Part shown: positions 49,531 to 59,968 of the stretch, one piece after another
Numbering within the stretch: position 1 is the stretch's first letter
Layout: each line of letters begins with the position of its first letter
Assembly (NCBI GenBank): GCA_032207245.1
Contig: CM063504.1
Location: forward strand, 83,203,844 to 83,267,843
Source of the DNA: Pardosa pseudoannulata
Taxonomy: Eukaryota > Arthropoda > Arachnida > Araneae > Lycosidae
Length of the DNA stretch: 64,000 nucleotides
Direction: 5' to 3'
Notes under the pieces: model-generated
Seen by the model: only the letters and a program-made list of their open reading frames with translations
Database searches by the model: none
What the model was told of the DNA's origin: nothing
Made by a program: the position numbers and the translations under genes

Positions 49531-50084
49531 TTTGAAGGAATATTTTACGCTTCCACCGTTCAGAGGTAAAAGTTTTTCCTTTCGATTAAAGAATTTCAAA
49601 CAAGTCATCTCTTCGACCTTGTCCAGCAAAAAAATATCTAAAGATCCTAAAAAAAGAAAAATCTACAATTTTTTTTATCATAGTCGAAAGTTGCGATCAT
49701 CCTCGTTTAGAGACTTTCCGGGAAACAAATAATAGTAATAAAAAAAGATAGATAAATACCTGCGTCCTTCTTCGGTCAAATAATTTTGTCTTTCTAAAAT
49801 TGGTAACCTAATCGACTATGAAACTTTCCTCCCCCTCCCCACAAACGGAAAATGCCTTTTGTCCTTGGTTATTCTTCAAAAGAGATTCCAGAAAGGAAAA
49901 GAATAATAATATCATTAACCTTGATGCCAGAATTTGCAAAATAATTTCGCAAATGGTGTTGAGGAGAGATCATTGACCACGGACGTTGGGCGTATTTCGT
50001 CTGTATATCATCCTTCGCTTAGAGAGAGAGAGAAAAAAAATAAAGAATAAAAAATAAATAAATAAAATTAATAAGAGACTCGTG
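49531..50084. other. Moderately complex non-coding stretch upstream of a GC-rich island
   Basis: No transposon signature, and less AT-rich than its surroundings. A 66-residue + strand frame (49532-49732) has a basic composition but no recognisable domain. It could be part of a gene's 5' region. Confidence 0.35.
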
Positions 50085-50625
50085 GCAGTGGCTCGTGCAA
50101 AATCCGAGATCAACAACTGCTGAGCACCCGAAATCGTCCACCTCTTTCGACTCCTATCGGCTTCATCGGAACGTTGCCGACAGTCGGTGTGTGTGTGTGT
50201 GTGTGTGTGTTTGTGCAGCCAGTCCGATATCCGTGTGTGTGGAAGTCTCCCCTTCCCTGCCACCACCCTCACCCACCACGGCCGACAACAACCACGACCG
50301 GCGATTAGGACAAGATTAACCCTCCACTCGACAAAAGCCACCTGAGAGGGCAAGTGGCCGACTCGGAAGCCAACCAAGCGTGGTGGCATCCTGCGCGGAA
50401 ACTTGTGCATACACATACTGACTGACGGGATTATGCCGGGGTGCTTGACCTGCTTCGATTTCGGAAAAACTTTCGGCAGCGGCGGTGTGGGCGAAAAAAA
50501 AAGAGATCGCGTAGAGGGGTCCTTCACCTCCGCAAGGCAGTCCAGGGGACCCCCCTATACGGAGGAGCGATAACACCTGCGTCGCTAGTGTTTACAAGCG
50601 TTCTACGGCAATGAGCAGCCCTAAC
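50085..50625. promoter_or_regulatory. GC- and CpG-rich island, candidate promoter/first-exon region
   Basis: About 540 bp of GC-rich, CpG-containing sequence, sharply different from the AT-rich surroundings and without transposon or SINE signatures. It contains (GT)n at 50187-50210. Such islands in AT-rich arthropod genomes often mark 5' ends of genes. No TATA box with a clear start was identified. Open frames of 74-185 residues on several strands reflect GC content. Confidence 0.4.
50433..50573 (+). CDS. Possible short coding start in the GC-rich island
   Basis: An ATG in a fair context (GGATTATGC) opens 46 codons starting MPGCLTCFDFGKTFGSGGVG, then a charged stretch (EKKRDRVEG), ending at TAA 50571. 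The closely spaced cysteines near the N-terminus could suit palmitoylation. I do not recognise the protein. It could be a first coding exon whose true donor lies inside this frame, or chance. Confidence 0.2.
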   Translation: MPGCLTCFDFGKTFGSGGVGEKKRDRVEGSFTSARQSRGPPYTEER

Positions 50626-50898
50626 CCTTTTGGTCGATCAGCCAAGACTAAAGAAAGTAAAAGACCTTCAGATTTTTATGCTTATCTTTCTTTTACTTTC
50701 TCTTATACTATAACATAGCAGGCTCTATCAGCTTTGCCGTCCAGGACAAAAATATAAAATTCCCCCTCACCATACAAATTTCTATAAGAATTTCCTATTG
50801 GTTGTTTGCGAACTTTCCGTAGAACCGTGTATAAACGCAAAATAGATATTTATTTTAGTCTTCTCAAAAATTTTTCCAACTCTGATTACTTATTACCA

Positions 50899-51245
50899 TT
50901 AACATATTGTATGCGGGTAGTGTTAATAGTGGTTTGGAGTGCTAGGTCTACTTTCTGCAACACGAGGGCTAATGAGACCCGGACCTACAGCTTAAAGCCG
51001 GTTCCGAACGGCTACGAACATTTATGCCATAGTGGGATTCGAACCCATGAACTCAGGTACCGAAGGCCAGCACTCTAACCAATCGGCCATCGTTCGGCCG
51101 CATTGTATGCGGGACACGTACTAGTACGTTTTTTGACGATTGATACTTGAGCGTGAGTCACGTGATAGAACGAGTTAGTGTAACAACATGGTTTGTTTGT
51201 GGGTACAAAAATAACGGGATATACAGGAAAACGAAGCAATGAACA
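50899..51245 (+). mobile_element. piggyBac-like family A, copy 3 (one end only), split by a SINE
   Basis: TTAACATATTGTATGCGGG at 50899 is the family A left end. After the SINE, ATTGTATGCGGGACACGT resumes, followed by one palindrome unit (CGTACTAGTACG), GACGATTGATACTTGAGCG and the shared TTAGTGTAACAACATGG. The other terminus is missing, so the element is truncated near 51245. Confidence 0.8.
50918..51101 (-). mobile_element. tRNA-derived SINE inserted in a piggyBac terminus
   Basis: On the - strand it has the head CGATGGCCGATTGGTTAGAG, B-box GGTTCGAATCCC, body CGGCTTTAAGCTGTAGGTCC and CATTAGCCCTCGTGTTGC. The exact 12-bp duplication ATTGTATGCGGG (50906-50917 and 51102-51113) is piggyBac terminal sequence, so the SINE landed in that element. 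Confidence 0.92.
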
Positions 51246-52202
51246 CCATGTATCATTTTACTATTTTTATTTTGTTTCCTAAATCACACTCCCTTTATAA
51301 AACAATCGGAATATATTAAAATTTTATAGTTATGACACCATACGACACATACTTAGTTGTTTCCCTTCTGCAAAATTAATACCTAAATATACCAATAGCT
51401 AAATTTATTTTAAAGCTAGATTTCACTATGCTTAGTTAAGGTTAATCCGAGATTATCTAAAATACAATGGTATATTAATCTAAATTAGCGGTAACCGGTT
51501 ATGATGAGATACGACCTTAATAATGACTTTTAAATTCAAGTGTTGCTACATAATCTGTTGAGAGCGTATAAGCGCAAATTTTTGTACTCGTCATTATTAG
51601 TGACATCATCAGAAAATACAAAGGACAGGCGAGAGAAGAACATCACTCATTATTATTAAAGCGCTCTACTGAAATTGAAACACTCAGTTTATTGACGGCT
51701 AAAGGTAAACGCTTGGAGGTAACTTGTAATCGATGCTCCACAAAAATCAATCTCAAGATTGCAGATGAAACAATGCAACTCTTTGTGAGATTGCAACATG
51801 TTCTGTTTGGTTCACTTTTGAGAATTTTAAGTGATGTTGGTTCATGATGTTGGTGGGAAATATGCTACGGCGACAGAAGGGGAACATTTGCGTGAGATAT
51901 TTCCTTTGTTAATAACTATAATAAGGAGAAATTGAGTAGCCGTTCCTTTTTAGTTTATTTAAACAATAAATATGGGTATTATTTGCATTTCTATATTTTT
52001 TAATATTATGAGGAAAATTAAAGAAATATTTGCCTCAACAACTTTGAAAATTAAAATTACTATAATTTAATCGAAAAAAATGCTTGTTCACTGATTAAAA
52101 TGTTTATGTTATTACACACACACACATATATATATATATATATCCATTAATAAATGTTCTTATTAAATAAAAACATTAGAAAATATCTTTATAATTTGGG
52201 CC
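51246..52202. other. Non-coding stretch, one short open segment
   Basis: A + strand segment at about 51711-51848 reads KRLEVTCNRCSTKINLKIAD with a C-x2-C pair and then a stop. It may be a decayed coding fragment, family unknown. The rest is AT-rich with (AC/AT)n near 52116-52142. Confidence 0.35.
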
Positions 52203-52340
52203 GCCGGATGACCGAATGGGTAGGGCGCTGTTCTTCAGCACAGTTCATGGGTTCGTATGCCACTGAAGGCAAGGGTGTCCTTAGTCGCTCGGAATCGGCA
52301 TTGATCATGAGTAGGTCCCTTTCTCATTAGACAACTTTTG
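52203..52340 (+). mobile_element. tRNA-derived SINE (diverged)
   Basis: The head GATGACCGAATGGGTAGGGC, a B-box variant GGTTCGTATGCC and the body CGGAATCGGCATTGATCATG, ending TCTCATTAGAC. The tail has been lost. Confidence 0.8.
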
Positions 52341-53382
52341 ACACCTTTCTAAACTTTTGATACTCACCGTCTACACTGACGGGTGTAAGATGTCTGTGAT
52401 GTCACGTTGGAGAATCCCATTAACTTTGATCATTCTCATGAGAGGAGAATTTTCCTCTGATTCCGTATAGCTCTTCCACCTTCCATTCTCCCATCGCGAG
52501 GACACACAGACTAACAGATTTAACCTGCATATTCTTTGGATATACAGGGAGTTGTTTTGGCCATTTGCTAGGTTCGAGGCCATCACCCGAAATTTTAGCC
52601 CATGGCCATTTCGGACCAGGATACGAAATTTGGCAGTATTTAAGGGAACGCATGTAGGGAAAATAATGTGACACAGTCGAGACGATTACAGTATGGGAGA
52701 AAGTTCGACAAACCGGAGCCTTGTCTAGGGCAGTATTTTTTCTCGAATTCGTTGTATACTTTATTGGGAAAACTGTATAAAAATATTTTTAAAGTATAAT
52801 CTTAATTGCTTGGAAGCCTAAAACATAATTATTTTGATTATTTTTACTAGACTTAATTGAAACGCTATCCAATGCAAGTAAAATAAGAATATGTACTTTT
52901 TAAGTTTGCGCTGCTTAGTATTTTATAGTAACAAGAAGGTATTGAAACATAGCTGTCAACTATATAGCAAACATAACTCCTGAGAGAAATTTCAGTGCCC
53001 TATTATAAAGAAAAAACACAGATTCTATTGTTTTTTCTGTTACTACGGGAAGGGCTGAGAATGCTTACAAAACTGAGTGTTTCTTTTAGATTATAAGTAA
53101 TCAGTGTTGGTAAATTTTTGAGACGAATAAACAAATATCTATTTTTGGAAAACTTGTTTAATAATTTATATCATGGAAATGGGAGGAGGGCGGCATTTTA
53201 TTTCTTTGTTTGGGACGGTAAATTTACTAAAGCCAACTGTGACGAGAGGGCAGGGTGGAAGAATAGGTCGTTGGGATATCTGTTCGTATTAGATGAGAGA
53301 GACAAGTTCACAGAAAATATAATTTATTGAAGTCTAAGATGCTTGTTGAGAAATTCCTTCCCTTCTTTCTGCTCTGCCATCG
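52341..53382. other. Non-coding stretch, unidentified
   Basis: The 52371-52680 part is less AT-rich and open on the - strand in two overlapping frames (84 and 71 residues). The pattern suggests an unidentified repeat rather than a gene. No ends found. Confidence 0.35.
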
Positions 53383-53393
53383 CCAATATTGCA

Positions 53394-53571
53394 AGCCGAA
53401 CGATGGCCGAATGGTAGAGCGCTGCTTTTCGGAACCAGAGTTCGCGGGTTCGAATCCCGCTGCGGGTATGGTTGTTTGTAGCCGTTCGAAATCGGCTTTA
53501 AGCTGTAGGTCCCGGTCTCATTAGCCCTCGTGTGCAAAACAGTAGACCGTAGAGCTCCAAACCAAACCAAA
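53394..53571 (+). mobile_element. tRNA-derived SINE, best-preserved copy
   Basis: The A-box region TGGCCGAATGG (53404-53414) and a perfect B-box GGTTCGAATCC (53447-53457) form the tRNA-derived pol III promoter. The body has CGAAATCGGCTTTAAGCTG, GTCTCATTAGCCCTCG and the CCAAACCAAACC tail. A perfect 11-bp duplication CCAATATTGCA flanks it (53383-53393 and 53572-53582), pointing to a fairly recent insertion. Open frames over it on both strands are not genes. Confidence 0.95.
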
Positions 53572-53602
53572 CCAATATTGCACTCTGATATTTATTTATA
53601 TA

Positions 53603-54054
53603 CACCATTAAACATGGATATCTTGAAATCTGTATATCTTGAATACCTGTATAGCTCAAATTTCTTTCTTTTTCATGCGCTTTTTATTAAATTCTCTTGC
53701 GTTTTCCCTGTTTATCTTCAATATCCCCCCCCAAAATTATCTATATCTCGAAATATGAATAAATTTGAAATATGACCATCATTTACACTCGGAAACAATC
53801 AAAATGATTTTCTACAAGCTGGATTTGGGCAAAACACACACGAGTCGAATAAAGGCAAGAAATTTAATGGCGAGCATTGATTTGCAAGAGGAAGTTTGGA
53901 CGGCAGTAAGAAAAATTCTTGAAGTATTTACTAAATATATAGATATGACTTGAAAAATTCGCAGTTCTGGATTGAAATATCCCATAAAGTTTTAAAACTC
54001 CCTTATTGATTTTTTTCTAGCCCTAAAAATTCTGAAATAGATAGGTTTAACTGT
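53603..54054. mobile_element. Tigger/pogo-like MITE (probable)
   Basis: The right end on the - strand reads CAGTTAAACCTATCTATTTC, a typical Tigger terminus, followed by TA. The left end CACCATTAAACATGGATATC is a weaker match after TA. A 60-residue frame inside (53765-53953) may be a remnant but is not recognisable as transposase. Length is 452 bp. Confidence 0.55.
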
Positions 54055-54760
54055 ATTATTTAATCTATTTCTTCATTACAGTTGTTTCCTTAATAGATAT
54101 CAGAGTTCACTGTCTTATTGTAAGTCTCGTCACAACAGTTAAAAAATAACTTCTTTACCTCCTCATCTATTTCAAAACAATTGACTGACAATGAAAAGAG
54201 AAAATTGAACCTGCTTAAGGATTATTTCCTCCGCAGTTACATATTTTAAGAAGCAAAATCCTCAAATATGTCGTCACGAGGAAACGTTTACCCTTTACGG
54301 GATTACATTATTCCGCATCTTCCAGCTGTAATCCCTTAGCGGTTTAAAAGATGGAAAATTGTTGGGATCACCGGTTTGTTGCATTCAATTTTTCCATTTC
54401 TTCAAATATTTCTACCAAATTTCAGAAGCGCGTCCGATGTACTGATGTAGCTTTCCGAGTAACATGTGTTTTCCTTGTAGTATCACTCATGCCACAACGA
54501 AATTTAGGCGTGTGCTTGCGAAATTTAAATTTAGCATCCTAGTGAAATGTTTTTCATATATTTCTTGCATGTGAATTTTTGGGCTCTCTTTCGTCAATAA
54601 AAGTTACTCAGAAAAGGGGGAGAGTTTAAGTTGTTCTCTTTAAACAAGTCTGGCACTAAGCAGTACGCAAAACAGGCAAATAACTACGGATTCAAAAGTT
54701 AAAAGCGGCAAAAGCACCTGAACTTAGTAAAAAAAATAAATACAAATTATAATAATATAC
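54055..54760. other. Non-coding stretch with a small GGATTA hairpin
   Basis: GGGATTACA at about 54299 is followed 19 bases later by its reverse complement TGTAATCCC. No other feature recognised. Confidence 0.5.
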
Positions 54761-54776
54761 TTAACACATTGTATGC

Positions 54777-55056
54777 GGGACACGTACTAGTACGTTTTCT
54801 GACGATTGATACTTGAGCGCGGGACACGTACTAGTACGTTTTCTGAGGATTGATACTTGAGATCGGGACACGTTCTAGTACGTTTTCTTACGATTGATAC
54901 TAGAGCGCGGGACAAGTACTAGCAAGTTTTCTGACGATTGATACCTGAGAGTGGGACACGTACTAGTACGTTTTCTGATGATCGATACTTGAACGCGGGA
55001 CACGTACTAGTACGTTTTCAGACGAGTGATACTTGAGCGCGGGATACGTACTAGTA
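54777..55056 (+). repeat. 44-bp tandem array around the palindrome CGTACTAGTACG
   Basis: Seven units, each with a 12-bp palindrome CGTACTAGTACG (two with substitutions) followed by TTTTCTGACGATTGATACT and TGAGCGCGGG-like spacer. Copies 1 and 3 of the same family have two and one units. Confidence 0.95.
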
Positions 55057-55289
55057 CGGGTTAGTGTAACAACATGGTTAGTTTGTTGTATAAATAATGG
55101 TATATACAGGAAAACAAAGCAGAATGTTCTTGTCTACTACACAGATTCTAGAAAAATTTAGACTAATAAAAACTAGTTTTTACATTAGTCAATGCGGAAC
55201 CACAGAGCGGGAAGGTTGATTAAAAATCAATTTAGATTTAAAATTAACTTTTTATTTATCTTTGCGAAAATGATATTATATATTATGTA

Positions 55290-55513
<224 letters not shown>

Positions 55514-55686
55514 TTATTTGTCTATTCATATATTTGTTTATATATTTTATATATAAAATACAAAAAGTTGGTTAAAAAAAAATTAAATAATTTTCGGTCT
55601 ATTGAGATTTAACTGAATAACTAAATTTATGCGCAAAACGCCCGGTAAAATTCCGCTGCGAAATGTAGCCGCACATAATGTGTTAA

Positions 55687-56178
55687 TATTTGAATCTACA
55701 AAATAAATAAACTAGTAATACTGTAGTGTGTTTTTTTTTTATTTTAAAGTTTTTGGAAAAAAAAAGGAAAGCCCTGCCCTGCTTAAGAAGCTGCAAATGC
55801 TTTTTTTTGCTGGATGGTATATTCCCCCCTAATCTTTGATAAATATCTTACATAAAAATAGCCGTTCGTAGTTTATGTTACTGTTATATGTACGACTGTG
55901 ATTGGGATATGTTCTTTGCTTTAGGAAACAACCATTATTTTTAGTATAAATTAATGTCAGTTCACACTTTACATTGCTCCAATGAGAATGATCGTTTTAC
56001 ATCCAAATGAGGAAGGGAACAAGCCAATGACTTAACGTACACTTCTAGGGTTCGCTGAAAAAGAAATTTGCCACTCCCTTCCAGTAAAATATTACTATAG
56101 AGATATTTTTTTTTTCTAGACCGAGGAAAATATTAACCTGCAAATCTATTTCTTTCCAAAATGTAAAATATTTATAAA
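55687..56178. other. Non-coding stretch
   Basis: No recognised feature. Confidence 0.6.
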
Positions 56179-57285
56179 CTAGCATATAGCCCGTCATATG
56201 ACGGGATCAGTAAAATTTTTAATTTTCCAGAATTGTAAAGTACCCTGTCAGACATGTAAAAAAATGGTTTGATTTCTAACTGAGAATTATCTGGTACACG
56301 CTCAATAATTTGTTTATCTTCATATTCCTCTAAAGTCTCCCGATAATGTGAATGTAGTTTAGAATCACGTTGAATTCATTTTGTCAAAACGTGTAGTTAC
56401 GTATAAAAAACAAACACACAAACGAACAAACTTCTTAATTTTCAAAGATATATGACTTAAACCCTAGATACTTATTAGTCCGTGAAATAGACTCCTAGAT
56501 TTTTGTGAAAAGAAATTGTTGTTAATACCGGTGATAAAATTTTCATTGCAACAGAAAATAATCGATGATTAAATTTAAAATTATCACATATGTACCTAAT
56601 CTATTTTTTAAGCCAAATATAAATGAAACTTATTTACGTAATATCTAAGTTCAGTGATAAAACGTATGAAAATAATGCAGACGATTAAAATTTAATACGA
56701 TTTAAATAATTTAAAACAAGAAATGATTAAATGGGGTGGTTAAAGAAATGACGTCATAAAGCTAGAAAAATGTTATTTTTACCTATTTATTAAGTGATAA
56801 ATTGATAAATTTAATCGCTTGCTTTTAACCGGAAAAAAAGGGCTCGAAATAATGGCATTATATGGTCGAAAAGGGGGGAAGGGGTGAATTTCGAACGTTT
56901 CAAAGACGACAGTATTTTTTGCTGTGATATGAAGCATACTTATACTAATTTATTTTAGAATAGGATCGATAGTTTAGGAGAAGATAAACTTTACTCGCTT
57001 TGAATTTTGCTAACCCTAACTCATCAAGAATCCCATAAGCCGATTTCACGCAGCAGGGCACATCTCAACTTATGACAATTCTGGCTTTAGTTTCAAATGG
57101 AAGGGTAGTTTATTATTTGCCTATTGGCAGTTGTAAACATGAAAATGAATTGGAAGGGCACTATAGTAGTTCGTGACGTTGCGTGAAATTGCTCTATATG
57201 GATGCCTCTATCCATTCCAGGTCCAATCGCTTCATAAATTCGAGGACAGACGGACAGATAACTTAGGCTATTATTCTACAGGAGA
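56179..57285 (-). mobile_element. Helitron-type element B with an internal insertion
   Basis: Same family as 40349-41050. On the - strand it starts TCTCCTGTAGAATAATAGCC and ends with the perfect 16-bp hairpin CCCGTCATATGACGGG (56190-56205), eight bases and CTAG, between A and T. Between about 56840 and 57215 it contains sequence absent from copy A, including an inverted relative of the 249-bp tandem repeat (57040-57205). Confidence 0.78.
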
Positions 57286-57758
57286 TTAAGAAACAAAATT
57301 CAATTTCAAATGCATGGAATATTTATAAATTAATACCTAAAAGTAGTATTATTACTTAAAAATTTTATGTAAATCGAAAACTGTATGAACTGATGTAACT
57401 GATGCAAAATAAAAAACATTTTTTTGTCACTAAGGGTCTTTTCAGCATTAACTTTTTAAACCCTGTAATTTTTAATTCACTGATAGAAATTTTGCTGTCC
57501 TTAGCTAAGTGCGGCCGGCGAACCTTTGTCCTAGTACTCTATGCCAGTGGTGCGCAAACTGTTTTCGACTGCGACCCCTTTTGTAGAGAGAAAATTTTTG
57601 GCGACCCCTAGAGATAAATGTTCACAAATACGATGTATATTTCGCGCATTTCTTTCGTTACATCGAATAAAAACATCATCATATTTGACTCATATTAACT
57701 TTATTTATAAGTTTAAGAAAATACTTTTTGTATAACACAAAAATCAGTAAATTGCCCT

Positions 57759-58055
57759 TTAATGAGATGTATGTGGCTGCAAGTATCTAATTATCTCATC
57801 GATGTTTAGATGTATGTTGCTAATTGCAATTCGCATATCATCTTCAGGGTTTAAACCCGAGCGGTATTTAGTTTTTATTGAAACTAGTTTGCTAAATCCA
57901 GTTTCACATAAATACGTTGATGCAAATTGTATTAACACTCTGATGGCATTCTTGCATAAAACGGGATATTGTTTTTCCACGTATAGCCAAAATTTTTGGC
58001 AAAGCTGAGTCTTAAATTGATTTCGAAGAGTATAATCACTAATTAGATCTATCAA
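57759..58055 (-). pseudogene. hAT transposase remnant: C-terminal dimerisation region
   Basis: The 98-residue frame contains FASTYLCETGFSKLVSIKT, the hAT dimerisation motif (ST-x3-CE-x2-FS), followed by KYRSGLNP and MRIAIS as in ZBED5/Buster-type proteins. Upstream coding continues in the same frame to about 58135 (LGRTRDPFSFD), where a frameshift and stop separate it from the preceding part. Confidence 0.88.
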
Positions 58056-58149
58056 TTGCTCTTTCTCACTAATTTGAAGAGTTGAACTGCATATGTCAAA
58101 GGAAAATGGATCACGAGTCCTACCAAGATCGTTTTCAGGAAAATCCTAG

Positions 58150-58664
58150 AATCTTTAACTTTTCAATGTGATCGGAAATGATGTTTTTAAATGTAAATAT
58201 ATCTATATTATTTTCCTTGTTAAAATCGTTAAAGCAAGGGAACATGTCGGTGTTGTTTTTATTCAGTTCAGTTTGCCAGAGACTAAGCTTATTCTTAAAA
58301 GCTTGAATTTTACTGGCTGCAGTTATGATAGTTGAATTCTCACCCTGTGCAAGCTCAAATTTAAGTCGTTAAGTTTTTCGAAAATATCAACTAAATAGCT
58401 CAGCTTCCCTAGCCAAACTTCATTGATATAATAACTTGCCAATCTATGTTTCTTTTCGATTAAAAACATGTACACTTCATTTCTCAAATCAAATATCCGT
58501 CGTAGTATTTTCCCACGTGAAAGCCATCTGACTTCGGTGTGTAACAGTAATCTCTCATACGTTGAGCCCATCTCATTGCAAAGTATTGAAAATAGACGAC
58601 TGGTGTGGATGTTGCATTTAATGTACTTAATTGAACTAATGGCGTCTTTTAATACGTTGTGCAT
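58150..58664 (-). pseudogene. hAT transposase remnant: middle region
   Basis: The frame at 58323-58664 has LFSILCNEMGS, then LLLHTEVRWLSRGKILRR, the strongly conserved LHTEVRWLSRGK motif of this hAT lineage. It also has LGKLSYLVDIFEKLNDLNLS. After a frameshift near 58340, SKIQAFKNKLSLWQTEL continues toward 58150. At least two frameshifts make the gene non-functional. Confidence 0.9.
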
Positions 58665-58724
58665 AAAAATTTGGCGACCCCCACAGGGGTCGCGACCCCT
58701 AGTTTGCGCACCACTGCTCTATGT

Positions 58725-59328
58725 TACTGGAATCAGTCGCTTACATGTTAAAGTATCTCAAAGAATATCGTTAATACAATATGCATCGCTCAAACTGGTA
58801 TATTTTGATACAAAACATATGCAGTTTTCTCTCTCCACACTGTTGATGAATTTCTACAATAAACAAACGAATCAGAAACAAAATGGAAAAAAGGAAAAGT
58901 AGAAAGAAAGAATATCTCACGCTGGAAGTTTCTAGGAGGAAAAATGGGGAGAAATATTATGCAACGCTATTCTGTGCATGTTCCGTTTCACCTCGAAGAG
59001 AAAAGCGCGTTACTGTATGAATCCATTTAGATATTTCTCCACAGATCGCACAGTGAAAGAATCGCCATCGTTTCCCATTACGCATATCGTGATTTACTCA
59101 TGAAGGAGAAAAAACATACCATATCACGGAAAGTGGCAACACTTCGATGGGCACAGGGAAACGTTTTCCCTTCGCCGAATGTATGTGTGTATGTATATAT
59201 TCGATAACTCTTGCACTTCCTAAACACTGCGGAAAATATAAGGAAAAACGGCTGCGAAACTCTTTTGAATTTTCCTGGTAAAAGTCTGTTTAAAATGCTA
59301 TCTCCTTGAATCGGACGTGTAATAAATT
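58725..59328. other. Non-coding stretch, moderately complex
   Basis: No repeat signature. The sequence at 58900-59280 is less AT-rich than average. No exon could be supported. Confidence 0.45.
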
Positions 59329-59330
59329 GA

Positions 59331-59968
59331 CAATTTCATAACAAAGTCAAAAAGGTGTTTGGACTTCGTTAAGCCTTGAATTCATGGATGGATGTTCTTA
59401 AAGTCAAGGAATGTACCAATTAATATGTTTATGCTTATACAGTCTTTGAATAATGAATGTATGAGGCAGTCTCTGGTATAATTGTCAGTATGTAGATTCA
59501 ATATTGTTGACAAAGATTGTTTTTTGTCTGAAGGTCTACGTAATCTACTAAGGAGATTTTAATGTTCGTTTACTAGGACAAAAAACTTAACAATGCTTTA
59601 CTGGATGTCTTCACACCTTGCGCTGTCTGTTGATGCGAAAAACGACAACTGACAATTTCATAACGAAGTCAAAAAGGTATTTGGACTTCGTTAAGCCTTG
59701 AATTCATGGATGGATGTTCCTGAAGTCAAGGAATGTACCAATGAATATGTTTATACTTATACAGTCTTTGAATAATGAATGTATGAGGCAGTCTCTGGTA
59801 TAATTGTCAGTATGTAGATTCAATATTGTTGACAAAGATTGTTTTTTGTCTGACGGTCTACGTAATCTACTAAGGAGATTTTAATGTTTGTTTACTAGGA
59901 CAAAGAACTTAACAATGCTTTACTGGATGTCTTCACAACTTGCTCTGTTTTTTGATGCGAAAAACGAT
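59331..59968 (+). repeat. Two-copy tandem repeat, period 322 bp
   Basis: CAATTTCATAAC(A/G)AAGTC begins at 59331 and 59653. Both copies run through GAATTCATGGATGGATGTTC and ACAAAGATTGTTTTTTGTCT to TTGATGCGAAAAACGA. Very few differences, so it is a recent duplication. Confidence 0.95.

Larger units (their letters stand above)
57545..58716 (-). mobile_element. hAT element, internally deleted (Buster/ZBED5-like)
   Basis: Perfect 16-bp terminal inverted repeats CAGTGGTGCGCAAACT at both ends. The flanks CTCTATGC (57537-57544) and CTCTATGT (58717-58724) match at 7 of 8. The 1,172-bp interior keeps the 3' part of a transposase gene on the - strand. The first retained codons start about 50 bp inside the right terminus, so the BED finger and first catalytic part are deleted. 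Confidence 0.93.

Noticed and set aside
49970..50527. 185-residue - strand frame in the GC-rich island
   Set aside because: Low-complexity composition (His-Thr repeats from (GT)n, a hydrophobic run from AT-rich DNA). No domain recognised and other strands are equally open.
53394..53466. tRNA gene
   Set aside because: The tRNA-like A- and B-boxes are the head of a SINE with a shared body, CCAAA tail and target duplication. Eight or more related copies lie in the window and the cloverleaf is degenerate.
54777..55056. Regular repeat array resembling a CRISPR
   Set aside because: Host DNA is eukaryotic, units are directly tandem without unique spacers, and the array is the subterminal part of a TTAA-flanked transposon.
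57402..57735. + strand frames over the left end of the hAT element
   Set aside because: They cross the transposon boundary and include terminal-repeat sequence. The genuine remnants are on the - strand.
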